DNA of 64,000 nt, taken from NCBI GenBank assembly GCA_029204045.2, contig CM055076.1, positions 22,792,743-22,856,742 on the forward strand. The letters are read 5' to 3'. The notes under the pieces are model-generated. The model did not search any database. It saw nothing but the letters and a program-made list of their open reading frames with translations, and was not told where the DNA came from. Made by a program: the position numbers and the translations under genes. Source of the DNA: Tillandsia leiboldiana (lineage: Eukaryota > Streptophyta > Magnoliopsida > Poales > Bromeliaceae). Below, one piece after another: positions 46,801 through 60,300 of the stretch. Positions within the stretch are counted from its first letter, which is position 1, and each line of letters opens with the position of its first letter.

Positions 46801-49800
46801 TATCACAGCTTAAGTCAGGGCACTATTCATATATATATTGGGATTCAAACTTTTACTAAAATTCAAACTCGAATTTCTCGAGTATTACAGTGAATGACGG
46901 TAGTTTACTCGATGGGCTAGAATCACCTAAATTGGATAAATTTTCCAATGAATTTGGTTGCTCTAGTAAAGAAGGGGATTGTTTTTTGTTTAATTTTAGT
47001 TTAAGTTAAAATTTAGATTGATTTTGAGATACTAAACTGAGGTGATATGTCGAAATTGTATCTTAGTTCAACAGTCATCAGAAAATTTTTGGTCTATTTT
47101 CTTTTTACTGCCGCCTCAATAGGCACTAAAACTTTAGGATGACTGTCCTATGTAGATGAGTAAACGAATGACGGTAGTTTATTCGATGGGCTAGAATCAC
47201 CTAAATTGGATCCAACGAATTGGAATCTTTGGTAGCTCTAGTAAAGAAGGAGATCGTCTATTGTTTAATTTATTTTAAGATTACAACTTATATTGATGTT
47301 GATGTGATTTGTCAAAGTTGCATCTTAGTTCAACAATCATTAAAAAATTTTTGGCCTATTTGCTTTTACCGATGTCTCAGTTGGTACAAAAACTTTATAA
47401 TGACTGTCGAATCCTGATGCAAAATGTTATGCGGGTGAGTCAGCGAATGACGGTAGTTTACTCGATAGGCTAGAATCACCTAAATTGGATAAATTTTCCG
47501 ATGAATTGGAAGTTTTGGTAGCTCTAGTAAAGAAGATCTTTTTATGTTTAATTTTAGTGTAAGTTTACAACTTAGATTGATGTTCAAATACAAATCCAAT
47601 GTGATATCTCAAAGTTGCATCTTAGTTCAACAATCATTCCAAATTTTCCGGCCTATTTGAGATAGTGGTGAAGTGTAGGGCTAAAACTGATGCAATTTTT
47701 CATGTAATGGGTAGTTGAATAACGCCAGCTAATGATCAAAAGGCCAGCTAATGATCAAAAGGCGTATTTTGTAATTTAGCCAAATTTTTAAGAACATAAT
47801 TGTACTTGATGAGTTATTTAACTGGTAATGAGTAATGCGACTATTGTTCGACAACATTACTATTATTGAAGTTGGTAATGTTTTTATGTTGCTCTCAATT
47901 TTAACATATGTTTTGTGCTGGAGACTTTGGGAGTCCTTGTTCTGTTCTGTTTTTCACTTTTGACTATCCAATATGATTGATTCTATCTGACCCAGCAAAA
48001 CCTAGGTCTTTTGGCCGACCCAATCTGGACTGGGGTTGTGTGTTATGTGGTGATTTTACAGTTTAATACCATCTGGAACCTCCTTTTTCTTATGTTATAG
48101 GTTGAATTGCTCTAGCGATCCTCAACTTTTTGGCATAGTTTCAGTTTTGTATTTGACTTTTTAGTTCTTAAAATTGGGTCCTCTAGATTTTATGATTTGG
48201 TGAAATTTAATACATGTATTTCATCCATATACTTGATCTGGTGCTGTTTGTGTGCTAACACTATCCACACAATTTTTTCCTCTGAAATTTGTGTTTTGCA
48301 AGCAAGCCAGGAGATCTCAACATTGGCAGTTTCCTTGTCGTCAAACACAATCAAAATTTATTCTCCGGCAACTGGACAATATTTTGGGGAGTGTAAAGGA
48401 CATAGTGGAACCATCCATGAGGTTTCCTTTTCGACTCCATCATTAGCTCATGTAATCTGTTCCTGTTCTTCTGATGGTACTATTAGAGCATGGGATACTA
48501 GGAGCTTTAAACAGGTTTGATATGATCTGAACTGTCACTGATCGATTAATTTTGCTGCTGTGCTCTTAACTAACACTAAAACAGGCTAATTTCTCCTATG
48601 CGAGATGTGCACTTTTTAAGTTGATCAAATTTTCTTTTTTCTGCTTGCAACTGTCATGGGCTCAAGTGTTACACGACCTACCTGATTTGTTCCATTTGGT
48701 CTTTGTTTGTTTTTCCAACTTCTTGAAAGTGAAAGTGTAGTTATGCTTCTCAACTTTCCACTTTCATGATCCATGCTTCTTTTGTGAAACTTAATATCTT
48801 CATATGACACTTCATCTCCTAGTAACAAGTCTCCTAAACTTCACACTACATACAGTTGTTGTGGAACGCTTGTGAAGAGAATCTATGGTATATTGGACTT
48901 TGTGTATTATTAAGTAATTGCTCGTCCAAACTCTGAATTCCCATGCCATGTTTTGATGGTCAAAATTGTATGGAGCTACACAGATCTAGGTTGTAACCTT
49001 GTAGTGCTACTCATCCATATCTTGCTTCATACACTTTAGTCTGCCAGTCGTAAGGAAGGCATTGTATTATGCATGCAACAATCAGGTTCTCTGCATTATT
49101 CTCACGTTGTTCTTTTTTTTGTCATTTGTTTAGATTTGTATGCTTAGTAACAGATTTATGTTAGCCGTACATCTATGAAGTAAATGCATGATATAGTACA
49201 AGTGTAGCATGCGGATTTAACAGTATGGAGGGTTTATACACGAGCGACGTTCTAGTTTGCCTTGTTCTTTAGGAGATCAATAATAGAGCTGAATGAAGTT
49301 GCCTTTGGGATCGTACTTTTGTATGAAAGAGATTTAACCGAAGAGAAATCAGATGCTTAAACTTTCATCCTGTTGTGCAGTAAAATAGTAATACTTTTGC
49401 CTTTCTTGAGTACTAGCAGAACCTCAGAAATATGATGGTTTTTAAGACTGTTTTCGTCACTTCACATTTTCCTTAAGTATATAATTTCTTTCTTCATGTT
49501 AACACCAAAACCTTGCTTATAGCTTAGTTATATGTTTTTGCTTGTGTGCATTGTATGTCTTGAACCTTGCTGTGATTTGTTATGCTTTGGGTCATGGGAA
49601 AGCTTTATTTTCTTTTTTACTTGGCTCTATCTTTATTTAAATATTTTAATTCACAGATTTCTATGCTAAGAGCTGGTTCTCCGCAAGAAATATTTAGCTT
49701 TTCTTTTGGTGGATCTAGTGGCAACCTACTAGCTGCTGGTTCCAATGCTCAGGTGAAGTTACTGCTCTTTTAAATAAGAAATTCGCTAGTATTTTGTATA

Positions 49801-51168
49801 TTCTCAGCAGTTTAATCTGGATTATCATGAGTAGATGCTTAAACTCCTATGGAAACTTTCTGTTTTCAACTGTTATACTTAAAGTTATTCTCATTTTTCT
49901 TTTTACATGAGTTGTGATACAACAAATAAAATTCCTTCTTCTTAGTCTGCATAATTTCTCTATAGTTGTTATGCGTGAGAATAACAAAGTAGTGTAATTA
50001 GTATTTTAAAGCTGAGTATTGATTGTAAAGTTTTACTATGAGAATCATCAAGTTTGAAACATGGCATAAGTCCAGGGATTGAATAGTTTATCTCCCAAAG
50101 TGTGCAAACGCATAGCATTTACTCTCACCTCTTTACTTTATTTTACAGAATTTACAAGGAACATATTGGTATTTTAAAGAAATGAAAATCACTATTTGGA
50201 GCATAGCGAAATTATGTCTGAATCTAGTTGACGGATGATATGGTGTTGTCTTAAAGTTATTATGCTCCAAACGGAAGCTTAGTATGCTAGACGATAAATT
50301 AGGAAGCTTTGACATGAAATTGATGCAACCTTTAAATTACGATGCTTTGACATGAAATTGATGCAAACCTAAGGTTGGAGTATTGATGCAGGTTTTTTGA
50401 CACTATTATTTCATTTATGAATTACATTGTTAAATTAAATATTCCTTTACCAATGTTTGTGCTAGATTTTAGTTTTTAGTAAACAAGATCATAAAATTAC
50501 TATGGTTTTTAAATAGCCTTGCTGAACTTACTCTTTACGTTCTTTGCTTCCCTCCAATCTACATTAACTATGAACTTTCTAACTTGTATCCTCGTAGTTA
50601 CTATTGATGATCAAATAAATAAGCCAAATTGCGATTTCGTGTGACAAAACAGGCAGGTTAATAACATTTCGGTGCTCTATAACTACTACGCATGATCTAA
50701 ATTAACCAAATAGTTATTAGCTGGTAATGCGTGTCACTTGCCCATTGAAGTGTATTTGTATGTTGCACCTGCTACAAGATCGATCAGATTGCCTTGATAG
50801 CAATGTTTCAAAATGCGGTATGCAGTATCCATGCAGTTACTCACTGTATAGCGCATATGCGATATGTGGACGTATATGCGGTTTAACTATTAATATGTTA
50901 AAAAAATATTTGTAAGTATTACAATTTTTCTATAAATGCATTTGATCAAAGATACAAATATTTTCTTTGGTTGCAACTTATAAATTGATTAAAGTGTATA
51001 GGGATTGAAAACCCCCTCAACTGTTGGCTATCTAAATTCTATATCGCCTCCTCAACTCCTGGACATGGTAACCTAAAAAATAATATAAATGTGGAGGGGT
51101 CTATTTCAAAACAGCCAATAGTTCAAGAGGTTACTGTGTATTTGAGTCTGAAAACTACAACTCAATAC

Positions 51169-51208
<40 letters not shown>

Positions 51209-51331
51209 AGAGAGATAGAAAGTAAATATAAATGTTGAGGAGCCTATTTCAAGACAAAAATATAGTTCAGGGGGTCTTTGCATGTGATTTTTTATCAAAA
51301 CAAACTCATGGGCCTACAGTTTTAGATAATA

Positions 51332-51383
<52 letters not shown>

Positions 51384-54300
51384 CTATCCTTTGTTGTCGC
51401 TCCCTGCACTCGCTCATTGTTGGCTCTCTGCTTTGCTCATCAAAGCTGCTGCTTTGGTGCCATTGCTAGATTAGGGCTCAAGAAAGAGGAGAGGAAGGGA
51501 AATCAAAAGAAAAGAGGGGCAGGGGAATCGAGAGAAAGGAGAGGCCACCGTGCGGTTTCTCCTATACTACCGCATAATACAAACCCTAATTCCAATCCAG
51601 TCCGGACCATCGTGCGGGAAAAAGTTTGTTACAATCAGTTTTTTGATTCTTATCCACTTCCAATGGTTTCTAACCTATAAATAAACCCTAATTCCATTTC
51701 TTAGGGGAAGGTGGAAAAACTGAAATAGATCTAATGATCTGTATGGTGGAAGATTTCAAAATCCAAAATTAACGGAGATTTAGACAAATCCACATATAGA
51801 GAAGAAAGGAAATAACTAGATCTATTCTATGTTTTTCATCTATATTAATTAATTTGATTCTAGGATTTCAAATTCAGATTTTGAGTAGAATCAAATTAAT
51901 GAATACTTAGATGTTATTTCCGATCTACTTTTGATCTAAGTATTCGGCGGACTTTCACCACCAATAAATCAACGATTTTTCCAAAAATCGGCGCGTGGAT
52001 TCGCGTGGCCTTGTGGACTCAAGGTGCTACCGCTCTCGTGGATTCGGAGCGAGGTACGTTCGTGTGATCGAAGCGTACTATTTGGTGGAGACCGTGGATT
52101 CAGTCAGACGTCGTGGACTCGACGTTGGACGCCGTGGATTCGGCGTTGGACGCAAATCGTGGATTCGAGGCGCGTTGCGGAGCGAGCGGAGAAGATCAAC
52201 TCGGAGCGTATGGAAAAAGGTTGAGTCGTGTGTGAGTACGGTATATCACCTTTGTACGTGTTTATTCTTAGTTGATTTCACCGTGTGATCGGTCCCGTGG
52301 TTTTTTACTCCTGGTTTTGGAGTTTTTTCACGTAAAATATCTGCGTGTTATTTACTTTTCCGCATTGGGTTTTATTACGCAAAGATTTTTGAGTGTTTAT
52401 TGTTTACACCTATTCACTCCCCTCTAGGTGTTTTTTTTTCCTATTTAGATCCATATTTATCATAACCCAACAAGTGGTATCAGAGCGGGAATAGGGTTGT
52501 AAACAATGGTTGAAGGTGGAAACATCAACAGACCCCCATTCTTCGATGGAACAAACTATGCCTACTGGAAAGTACGGATGAGAGCATTTTTAATTTCCAT
52601 CGATGAACGGGTGTGGCAATCAATAGAATTTGGATGGACAAATCCTACTGAAATTATTGCTGATGTTCGCACCATCAAACCTAGGTCGAAATGGACCAAG
52701 GAAGAAATTGATTTATCTTCTTACAACGGCAAAGGAATTAACGCCTTATTTAATGCTTTATCGCAAACTGAATTCTCTCGCGTCTCGGCATATGAGACTG
52801 CGAAAGAAATCTGGGATGTTCTTCAAGTTACATATGAGGGAACAAGTCTTGTGAAGATTCAAAAACTGCAAATGCTTACAAGCAAATTTGACTCAATTTT
52901 TATGTCAGAAAATGAATCTTTCACAGATTATTATACACGATTGCAAGATATCGCAAATACATGTGCTAACTTGGGAGAGAAAATTCCAGAATCTAAAGTT
53001 GTAAGAAAGATTTTAAGGACTCTTCCTGAAAGATTTCGCCCAAAGGTAGCAGCCATTGAAACAGTTAAACACCCGGACGAAATCCATGTAGAAGAATTAG
53101 TTGGTGCACTTCAAACTTATGAAATGACATTTCCTACTAACTATTCTTCTGGAAAGGCATCCTCTTCTAAGTCTTCAGGTTTTGCGTTGAAAACAACAAA
53201 AGAAGAAGACGCGAATTCATCCTCCTCAGACGATGACGAGAACCTATCAATGGAGGATTTCGAGAAGCAACTTGCGCTCTTGACGAGGAAATTTTGCCGA
53301 AGCTTTCGAAGGGGTAATTCTAGCAAAACTTCATCCTTCGTAAAGTCGAAGAAAGGCAAAGAAAATTCAAGCTTTAAGTCAAGAAAGCAAGAGAGTTTTT
53401 CAAAGAATAAGAAAAACTCGGAGGGACAAGTCCAATGCTTCAAGTGCCGAGGCTACGGTCATATCTCAACGGAGTGTCCCAATAATAATCCGTCAAAGAA
53501 GAAGGCGATGCAAGCCGTCACTTGGGATGACACCTCAACGTCCAATGAGTCATCTTCCAGTGATGAAGAAAACAACGCAACGGCATTCCATGCGTCCACA
53601 ACTTCACCTTACGTGTGCTTTATGGCAAGTACATCCGGTTCATTATCCAACTCCTCCCAGGTTGAACAAACTGCAACGGACGATGAATCGAGTAATTCCG
53701 AAGGTGAAGGCTTTGCTTTTGCCTACCATAAACTTTTAAAGGATTCAAAGAAATTGGCAAAGCAAAACAAGAGTTTGAGAAGAAGATTGCAGGATCTCGA
53801 AGAAGAAGTAAATATGGCAACTTCTCTCTCAAACGCTTTTGAAGTGGAAAGGGATAACTTGATCAAAGTAAATGTTTTCCTTCAAAAGAAGAATGAGCAT
53901 TTCGAGAAGGAACATATCAAATTGGTGGATAAAGCTAATTACTTCTTGAAGCTCTACTTCGAGGCTCGTCAAGAAAAAATGGAAATGACGAAGACCATTT
54001 TCCAACTTAAGGATGATTGGAAGCGATTTTCTTCTGGAAGGAGCAAGTTGGATAAGTTGCTTGGTCTTGGTCAAACGAACCGTTTCGGCATTGGATACAA
54101 TCGAACTGGAGACAGTCCTAGTTCGAGTGGAACAGTTTTTGTGCCCCAGTCGGCGTCTCCTCCTCCAACGACGGAATTCACTACATACAACGACAACAAG
54201 CCTACCTCACTTACTTCGGGTTCATCAAGTACAAAGATATATTTTCGTTGTGGTTTTGCAGGGCACATAAGAAGAGATTGCAAAATTGGAGCAAAATGAA

Positions 54301-57300
54301 CAAAGCACCTCTTGCAACAACTACCAACAAGGTCAATTTCCGGAAATCAAAGGAGAATTTTTCAAAGGAAATGAGCCTTGGTAGTTCACCTCACAAGTCG
54401 ACGTCATCAAAGAAAAGCGATCAATCAAACAAGACGCTTTCACCAAGGAGAATAACTTCACAATCATTACCGACGCAGTCCAAAAAGGTTTGGGTGCGCA
54501 AAGGTGAAATCTTTCCTTGTCTTGTCATTCATACTTCTTTGCATGCTTATGACAACTCGTTTTGGTATCTGGATAGTGAATGTTCCCGTCACATGACCGG
54601 TGACAAAATTGTTTTCAAACTTTAGAGAAAACCTCCGGAGGACTTGTAGTTTTCGAAGGCGGTCGTTCTTCAAAAATTGTTGGAAAAGGAACAATTATTA
54701 TTTCAGAAGGCCCGGTTTTGAACAATGTTTTATTTGTTGAAGGCCTTAAGACTAACCTCATTAGCATTAGCCAACTTTGTGATAATGGCTTTTCAGTTAA
54801 TTTTTCTTCTGCAGAATGTATTGTAACTGATAAGGACCATTTATTCTTTTTGAAAGGGGTTAGGTCTGAAAATAATTGCTATGTAGTTCCTAACAAAATT
54901 TATGAAAACTGTAACCTAGTTTCACTTGATAACGAAACTTTTTTGCATGAAAGACTAGGTCACATAAATTTTAAGGAACTAGCAAGGATTTCTAATAAAG
55001 ACGTGGTTAAGGGGGTTCCTAAATTATCTTTTAAAGAAAACATTGTGTGTGGAAGTTGTCAAAAGGGAAAACAATCGAGGGCCGCGCACAAGAACTTGCA
55101 CCACGTTGGAACCAAACGGCCATTAGAATTACTGCACATGGACTTAATGGGCCAACTCGTCAACCAAGTTTGGGAGGTAAATGGTATATTTTTCTTTTGG
55201 TTGATGATTTCTCTAGATATTCATGGGTAACATTTTTAAAAGAGAAAGCGGATACTTTCGATTCTTTTCATGAGATATGTCATCGTGTTATGATTGAGAA
55301 AAATGAAAAGATCGTTCGTGTTCGAAGTGATAGAGGTGGAGAATTTATCAATTCTAAATTCATTGAATTTTGCACTTCCCATGGCATAAAACATGAATTC
55401 TCTGCACCCTATACACCTCAGCAGAATGGTGTAGTCGAGTGCAAAAACAGGGTTGTACAAGAGATGGCGCGTGTTATGTTTCATAGCCGGAATCTCCCGT
55501 TACATTTTTGGGCTGAAGCAGTTAACACCGCAGTCTACGTTATTAATCGAGTGTATTTGCGCCCGGAAACTTTAAATACACCATATGAGCTATGGTTTTG
55601 TAGAAAACCGAATATCAAATATTTTCGAATCTTTGGGAGTCGCTGCTATATTTTGCGTGATCACAAAAATCTTGAAAAATTCGACTCTCGAAGCGACGAA
55701 GGGATTTTTATGGGTTATTCTACAAATAGTAGAGCATATCGGGTATTTAACCTTGAACCTTTGTAGAATACCCGATACGCTCTACTATTTGCAGAATAAT
55801 CCATAAAAATTCCTTCGTCGCTTCGAGAGTCGAATTTTCCAAGATTTTCGCGATCACACAAAATATTGCAGCGACTCCCAAAGATTCGAAAATATTTGAT
55901 ATTCGATTTTCTACAAAACCATAGCTCATATGGTGTATTTAAAGTTTCCGGGCGCAAATACACTCGATTAATAACGTAGACTGCGGTGTTAACTGCTTCA
56001 GCCCAAAAATGTAACGGGAGCTTCCGGCTATGAAGCATAACACGCGCCATCTCTTGTACAACCATGTTTTTGCGCTCGACTACACCATTCTGCTGAGGTG
56101 TATAGGGTGCAGAGAATTCATGTTTTATGCCATGGGAAGTGCAAAAATCAATGAATTTAGAATTGATGAATTCTCCACCTCTATCATTTCGAACACGAAC
56201 GATCTTTTCATTTTTCTCAATCATAACACGATGACATATCTCATGAAAAGAATCGAAAGTATCCGCTTTCTCTTTTAAAAATGTTACCCATGAATATCTA
56301 GAGAAATCATCAACCAAAAAAAAAATGTACCATTTACCTCCCAAACTTGGTTGACGAGTCGGCCCCATTAAGTCCATGTGCAGTAATTCTAATGGCCGTT
56401 TGGTTCCAACGTGGTGCAAGTTCTTGTGCGCGACCCTCGATTGTTTTCCTTTTTGACAACCTCCACACACAATGTTTTCTTTAAAAGATAATTTAGGAAC
56501 CCCCTTAACCACGTCTTTATTAGAAATCCCTGCTAGTTCCTTAAAATTTATGTGACCTAGTCTTTCATGCCAAAGAGTTTCGTTATTAAGTGAAACTAGG
56601 TTACAGTTTTCAGAAATTTGGTTAGGAACTACATAGCAATTATTTTCAGACCTAACCCCTTTCAAAAAGAATAAATGGTCCTTATCAGTTACAATACATT
56701 CTGCAGAAGAAAAATTAACTGAAAAGCCATTATTACAAAGTTGACTAATGCTAATGAGGTTAGTCTTAAGGCCTTCAACAAATAAAACATTGTTCAAAAC
56801 CGGGCCTTCTGGAATAACAATTGTTCATTTTCCAACAATTTTTGAAGAACGACCGTCTCCGAAAACTACAAGTCCTCCGGAGGTTTTCTCTAAAGTTTGA
56901 AAACAATTTTTGTTATCGGTAATGTGACGGGAACATCCACTATCCAGATACCAAGACGAGTTGTCATAACCATGCAAAGAAGTATGAATGACAAGATAAG
57001 GGAAGATTCACCTTTGCGCACCCAAACCTTTTTGGACTGCGTCGGCAATGATTGTGAAGTTATTCTCCTTGGTGAAAGCGTCTTGTTTGATTGATCGATT
57101 TTCTTCGATGACGTCGTCTTGTGAGGTGAACTACCAAAGCTCATTTCCTTTGAAAAATTTTCCTTTGATTTTCGGAAATTGACCTTGTTGGTAGTTGTTG
57201 CAAGAGGTGCTTGATTTGTTCGTTTTGCTCCAATTTTGCAATCTCTTCTTATGTGCCCTGCAAAACCACAACGAAAACATATCTTTGTACTTGATGAACC

Positions 57301-60300
57301 CGAAGTAGGTGAGGTAGGCTTGTTGTCGTTGTATGCAGTGAATTCCGTCGTCGGAGGAGGAGACGCCGACTGGGGCACAAAAACTGTTCCACTCGAACTA
57401 GGACTGTCTCCAGTTCGATTGTATCCAAGGCCGAAACGGTTCGTTTGACCAAGACCAAGCAACTTATCCAACTTGTTCCTTCCAGAAAAAAATCGCTTCA
57501 AATCATCCTTAAGTTGGAAAATGGTCTTCGTCATTTCCATTTTTTCTTGACGAGCCTCGGAGTAGAGTTTCAAGAAGTAATTAGCTTTATCCACCAATTT
57601 GATATGTTCCTTCTCGAAATGCTCATTCTTCTCTTGAAGGAAAACATTTACTTTGATCAAGTTATCCCTTTCCATTTCAAGAGCGTTTGAGAGAGAAGTT
57701 GCCCTATTTGCTTCTTCTTCGAGATCCTGCAATCTTCTTCTCAAACTCTTGTTTTGCTTTGCCGATTTCTTTGAATCCTTTAAAAGTTTATGGTAGGCAA
57801 AAGCAAAGCCTTCACCTTCGGAATTACTCGATTCATCGTCCGTTGTAGTTTGTTCAACCTGGGAGGAGTTGGATAATGAACCGGATGTACTTGCCATAAA
57901 GCACACGTAAGGTGAAGTTGTGGACGCATGGAATGCCGTTGCGTTGTTTTCTTCATCACTGGAAGATGACTCATTGGACGTTGAGGTGTCATCCCAAGTG
58001 ACGGCTTGCATCGCCTTCTTCTTTGACGGATTCTTATTGGGACACTCCGTTGAGATGTGACCGTAGCCTCGGCACTTGAAGCATTGGACTTGTCCCTCCG
58101 AGTTTTTCTTATTCTTTGAAAAACTCTCTTGCTTTCTTGACTTAAAGCTTGAATTTCTTTTGCCTTTCTTCGACTTTACGAAAGATGAAGTTTTGCTAGA
58201 ATTACCCCTTCGAAAGCTTCGGCGAAATTTACTCGTCAAGAGCGCAAGTTGCTTCTCGAAATCCTCCATTGATAGGTTCTCGTCATCGTCTGAGGAGGAT
58301 GAATCCGCGTCTTCTTCTTTTGTTGTTTTCAACGCAAAACCTGAAGACTTAGAAGAGGATGCCTTTCCAGAAGAATAGTTAGTAGGAAATGTCATTTCAT
58401 AAGTTTGAAGTGCACCAACTAATTCTTCTACATGGATTTCGTCCGGGTGTTTAACTGTTTCAATGGCTGCTACCTTTGGGCGAAATCTTTCAGGAAGAGT
58501 CTTTAAAATCTTTCTTACAACTTTAGATTCTGGAATTTTCTCTCCCAAGTTAGCACATGTATTTACGATATCTTGCAATCGTTTATTATAATCTGTGAAA
58601 GATTCATTTTCTGCCATAAAAATTGAGTCAAATTTGCTTGTAAGCATTTGCAGTTTTTGAATTTTCACAAGGCTTGTTCTCTCATGTGTAACTTGTAGAA
58701 CATCCCAGATTTCTTTCGCAGTCTCACATGCCGAGACGCGAGAGAATTCAGTTTGCGACAAAGCATTAAATAAGGCGTTAATTCCTTTGCCGTTGTAAGA
58801 AGATAAATCAATTTATTCCTTGGTCCATTTCGACCTAGGTTTGATGGTGCGAACATCAGCAATAATTTCAGTAGGATTTGTCCATCCAAATTCTATTGAT
58901 TGCCACACCCGTTCATCGATGGAAATTAAAAATGCTCTCATCCGTACTTTCCAGTAGGCATAGTTTGTTCTATCGAAGAATGGGGGTCTGTTGATGTTTT
59001 CACCTTCAACCATTGTTTACAACCCTATTCCCGCTCTGATACCACTTGTTGGGTTATGATAAATATGGATCTAAATAGGAAAAAAAAACACCTAGAGGGG
59101 GGTGAATAGGTGTAAACAATAAACACTCAAAAATCTTTGCGTAATAAAACCCAATGCGGAAAAGTAAATAACACGCAGAGATTTTACGTGGAAAAACTCC
59201 AAAACCAAGAGTAAAAAACTACGGGACCGATCACATGGTGAAATCAACTAAGATTAAACACGTACAAAGGTGATATACCGTACTCACACACGACTCAACC
59301 TTTTTCCATACGCTCCAAGTTGATCTTCTCCGCTCGCTCCGCAACGCGCCTCGAATCCACGATTTGTGTCCAACGCCGAATCCACGGCGTCCAACGTCGA
59401 GTCCACGACGTCTGACCGAATCCACGGTCTCCACCAAATAGTACGCTTCGATCACACGAACGTACCTCGCTCCGAATCCACGAGAGCGGTAGCACCTTGA
59501 GTCCACAAGGCCACGCGAATCCACGCGCCGATTTTTGGAAAAATCGTTGATTTGTTGGTGGTGAAAGTCCGCCGAATACTTAGATCAAAAGTAGATCGGA
59601 AATACCATCTAAGTATTCATTAATTTGATTCTACTCAAAATCTGAGTTTGAAATCCTAAAATCAAATTAATTAATATAGATGAAGAAACATAGAATAGAT
59701 CTAGTTATTTCCTTTCTTCTCTATATGTGGATTTGTCTAAATCTCCGTTAATTTTGGATTTTGAAATCTTCCACCATACGGATCATTAGATCTATTTCAG
59801 TTTTTTCCACATTCCCTAAGAAATGGAATTAGGGTTTATTTATAGGTTAGAAACCATTGGAAGTGGATAAGAATCAAAAAACTGATTGTAACAAACTTTT
59901 TCCCGCACGACGGTCCGGACTAGATTTGGCTTGATCCGGACTGTCGTTATTTTTCAGAGAATTCCTGAAAAAACCATGTTCGGGGTCTGGACTGAAGTAT
60001 CCACGGTCCGGACTGTTCATGCGATTTCTGCAAAATCCTCGTTCGGGGTCCGGACTGAACCAGGGGTGTTCCGGATTGGATTTGCGCATGAACCTACCTA
60101 TGTTCGGGGTCCGGACTGAAGTACCCTGATCCGGATCCTGAACATATTACATGTCCTGTTTTTGATTTTTATGCAATTATAAATCCATCCAAGTGTTTCT
60201 ACACTATAAGAAGTATTCGGATCACCAATCTTATTTAGTTAAACGTACCTGATCCTTTTGAATTCTTCTTTCTTGAGATTGAGGTATACGATCCAAACAT

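Larger units (their letters stand above)
42459..46889. mobile_element. Palindromic gag-only LTR-type retroelement
   Basis: The ends are TGTAATACTCGAG and its exact inverse CTCGAGTATTACA, flanked by a perfect 5-bp TSD gtgaa (42454-42458 and 46890-46894). The left arm (42459-44991, plus strand) and right arm (45337-46889, minus strand) are inverted copies containing terminal sequence and a gypsy-type gag. They surround a non-repeated 345-bp centre. A normal LTR element would have directly repeated ends; here they are inverted, yet there is only one TSD pair, so the palindrome inserted as a unit or rearranged afterwards. No pol, PBS or clear LTR boundary was found. Confidence 0.8.
41200..47690. 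repeat. ~300-bp tandem array in intron 1, split by an insertion
   Basis: The motif ttttggtagctctagta recurs near 41324, 41624, 41928, 42226, 46951, 47225 and 47512, so about seven units of 270-304 bp, four left and three right of the insertion at 42459-46889. Units share tttgctttttaccgctgtctcaat-type and atgactgtcgaatcc-type segments. Copies are diverged by point changes and small indels. Short open frames in them are not genes. Confidence 0.85.

Noticed and set aside
53141..54283. Minus-strand frames opposite the copia gag and their mirror frames in the right arm
   Set aside because: Shadows of the gag coding strand with no family resemblance; they recur only because the arms are inverted copies.
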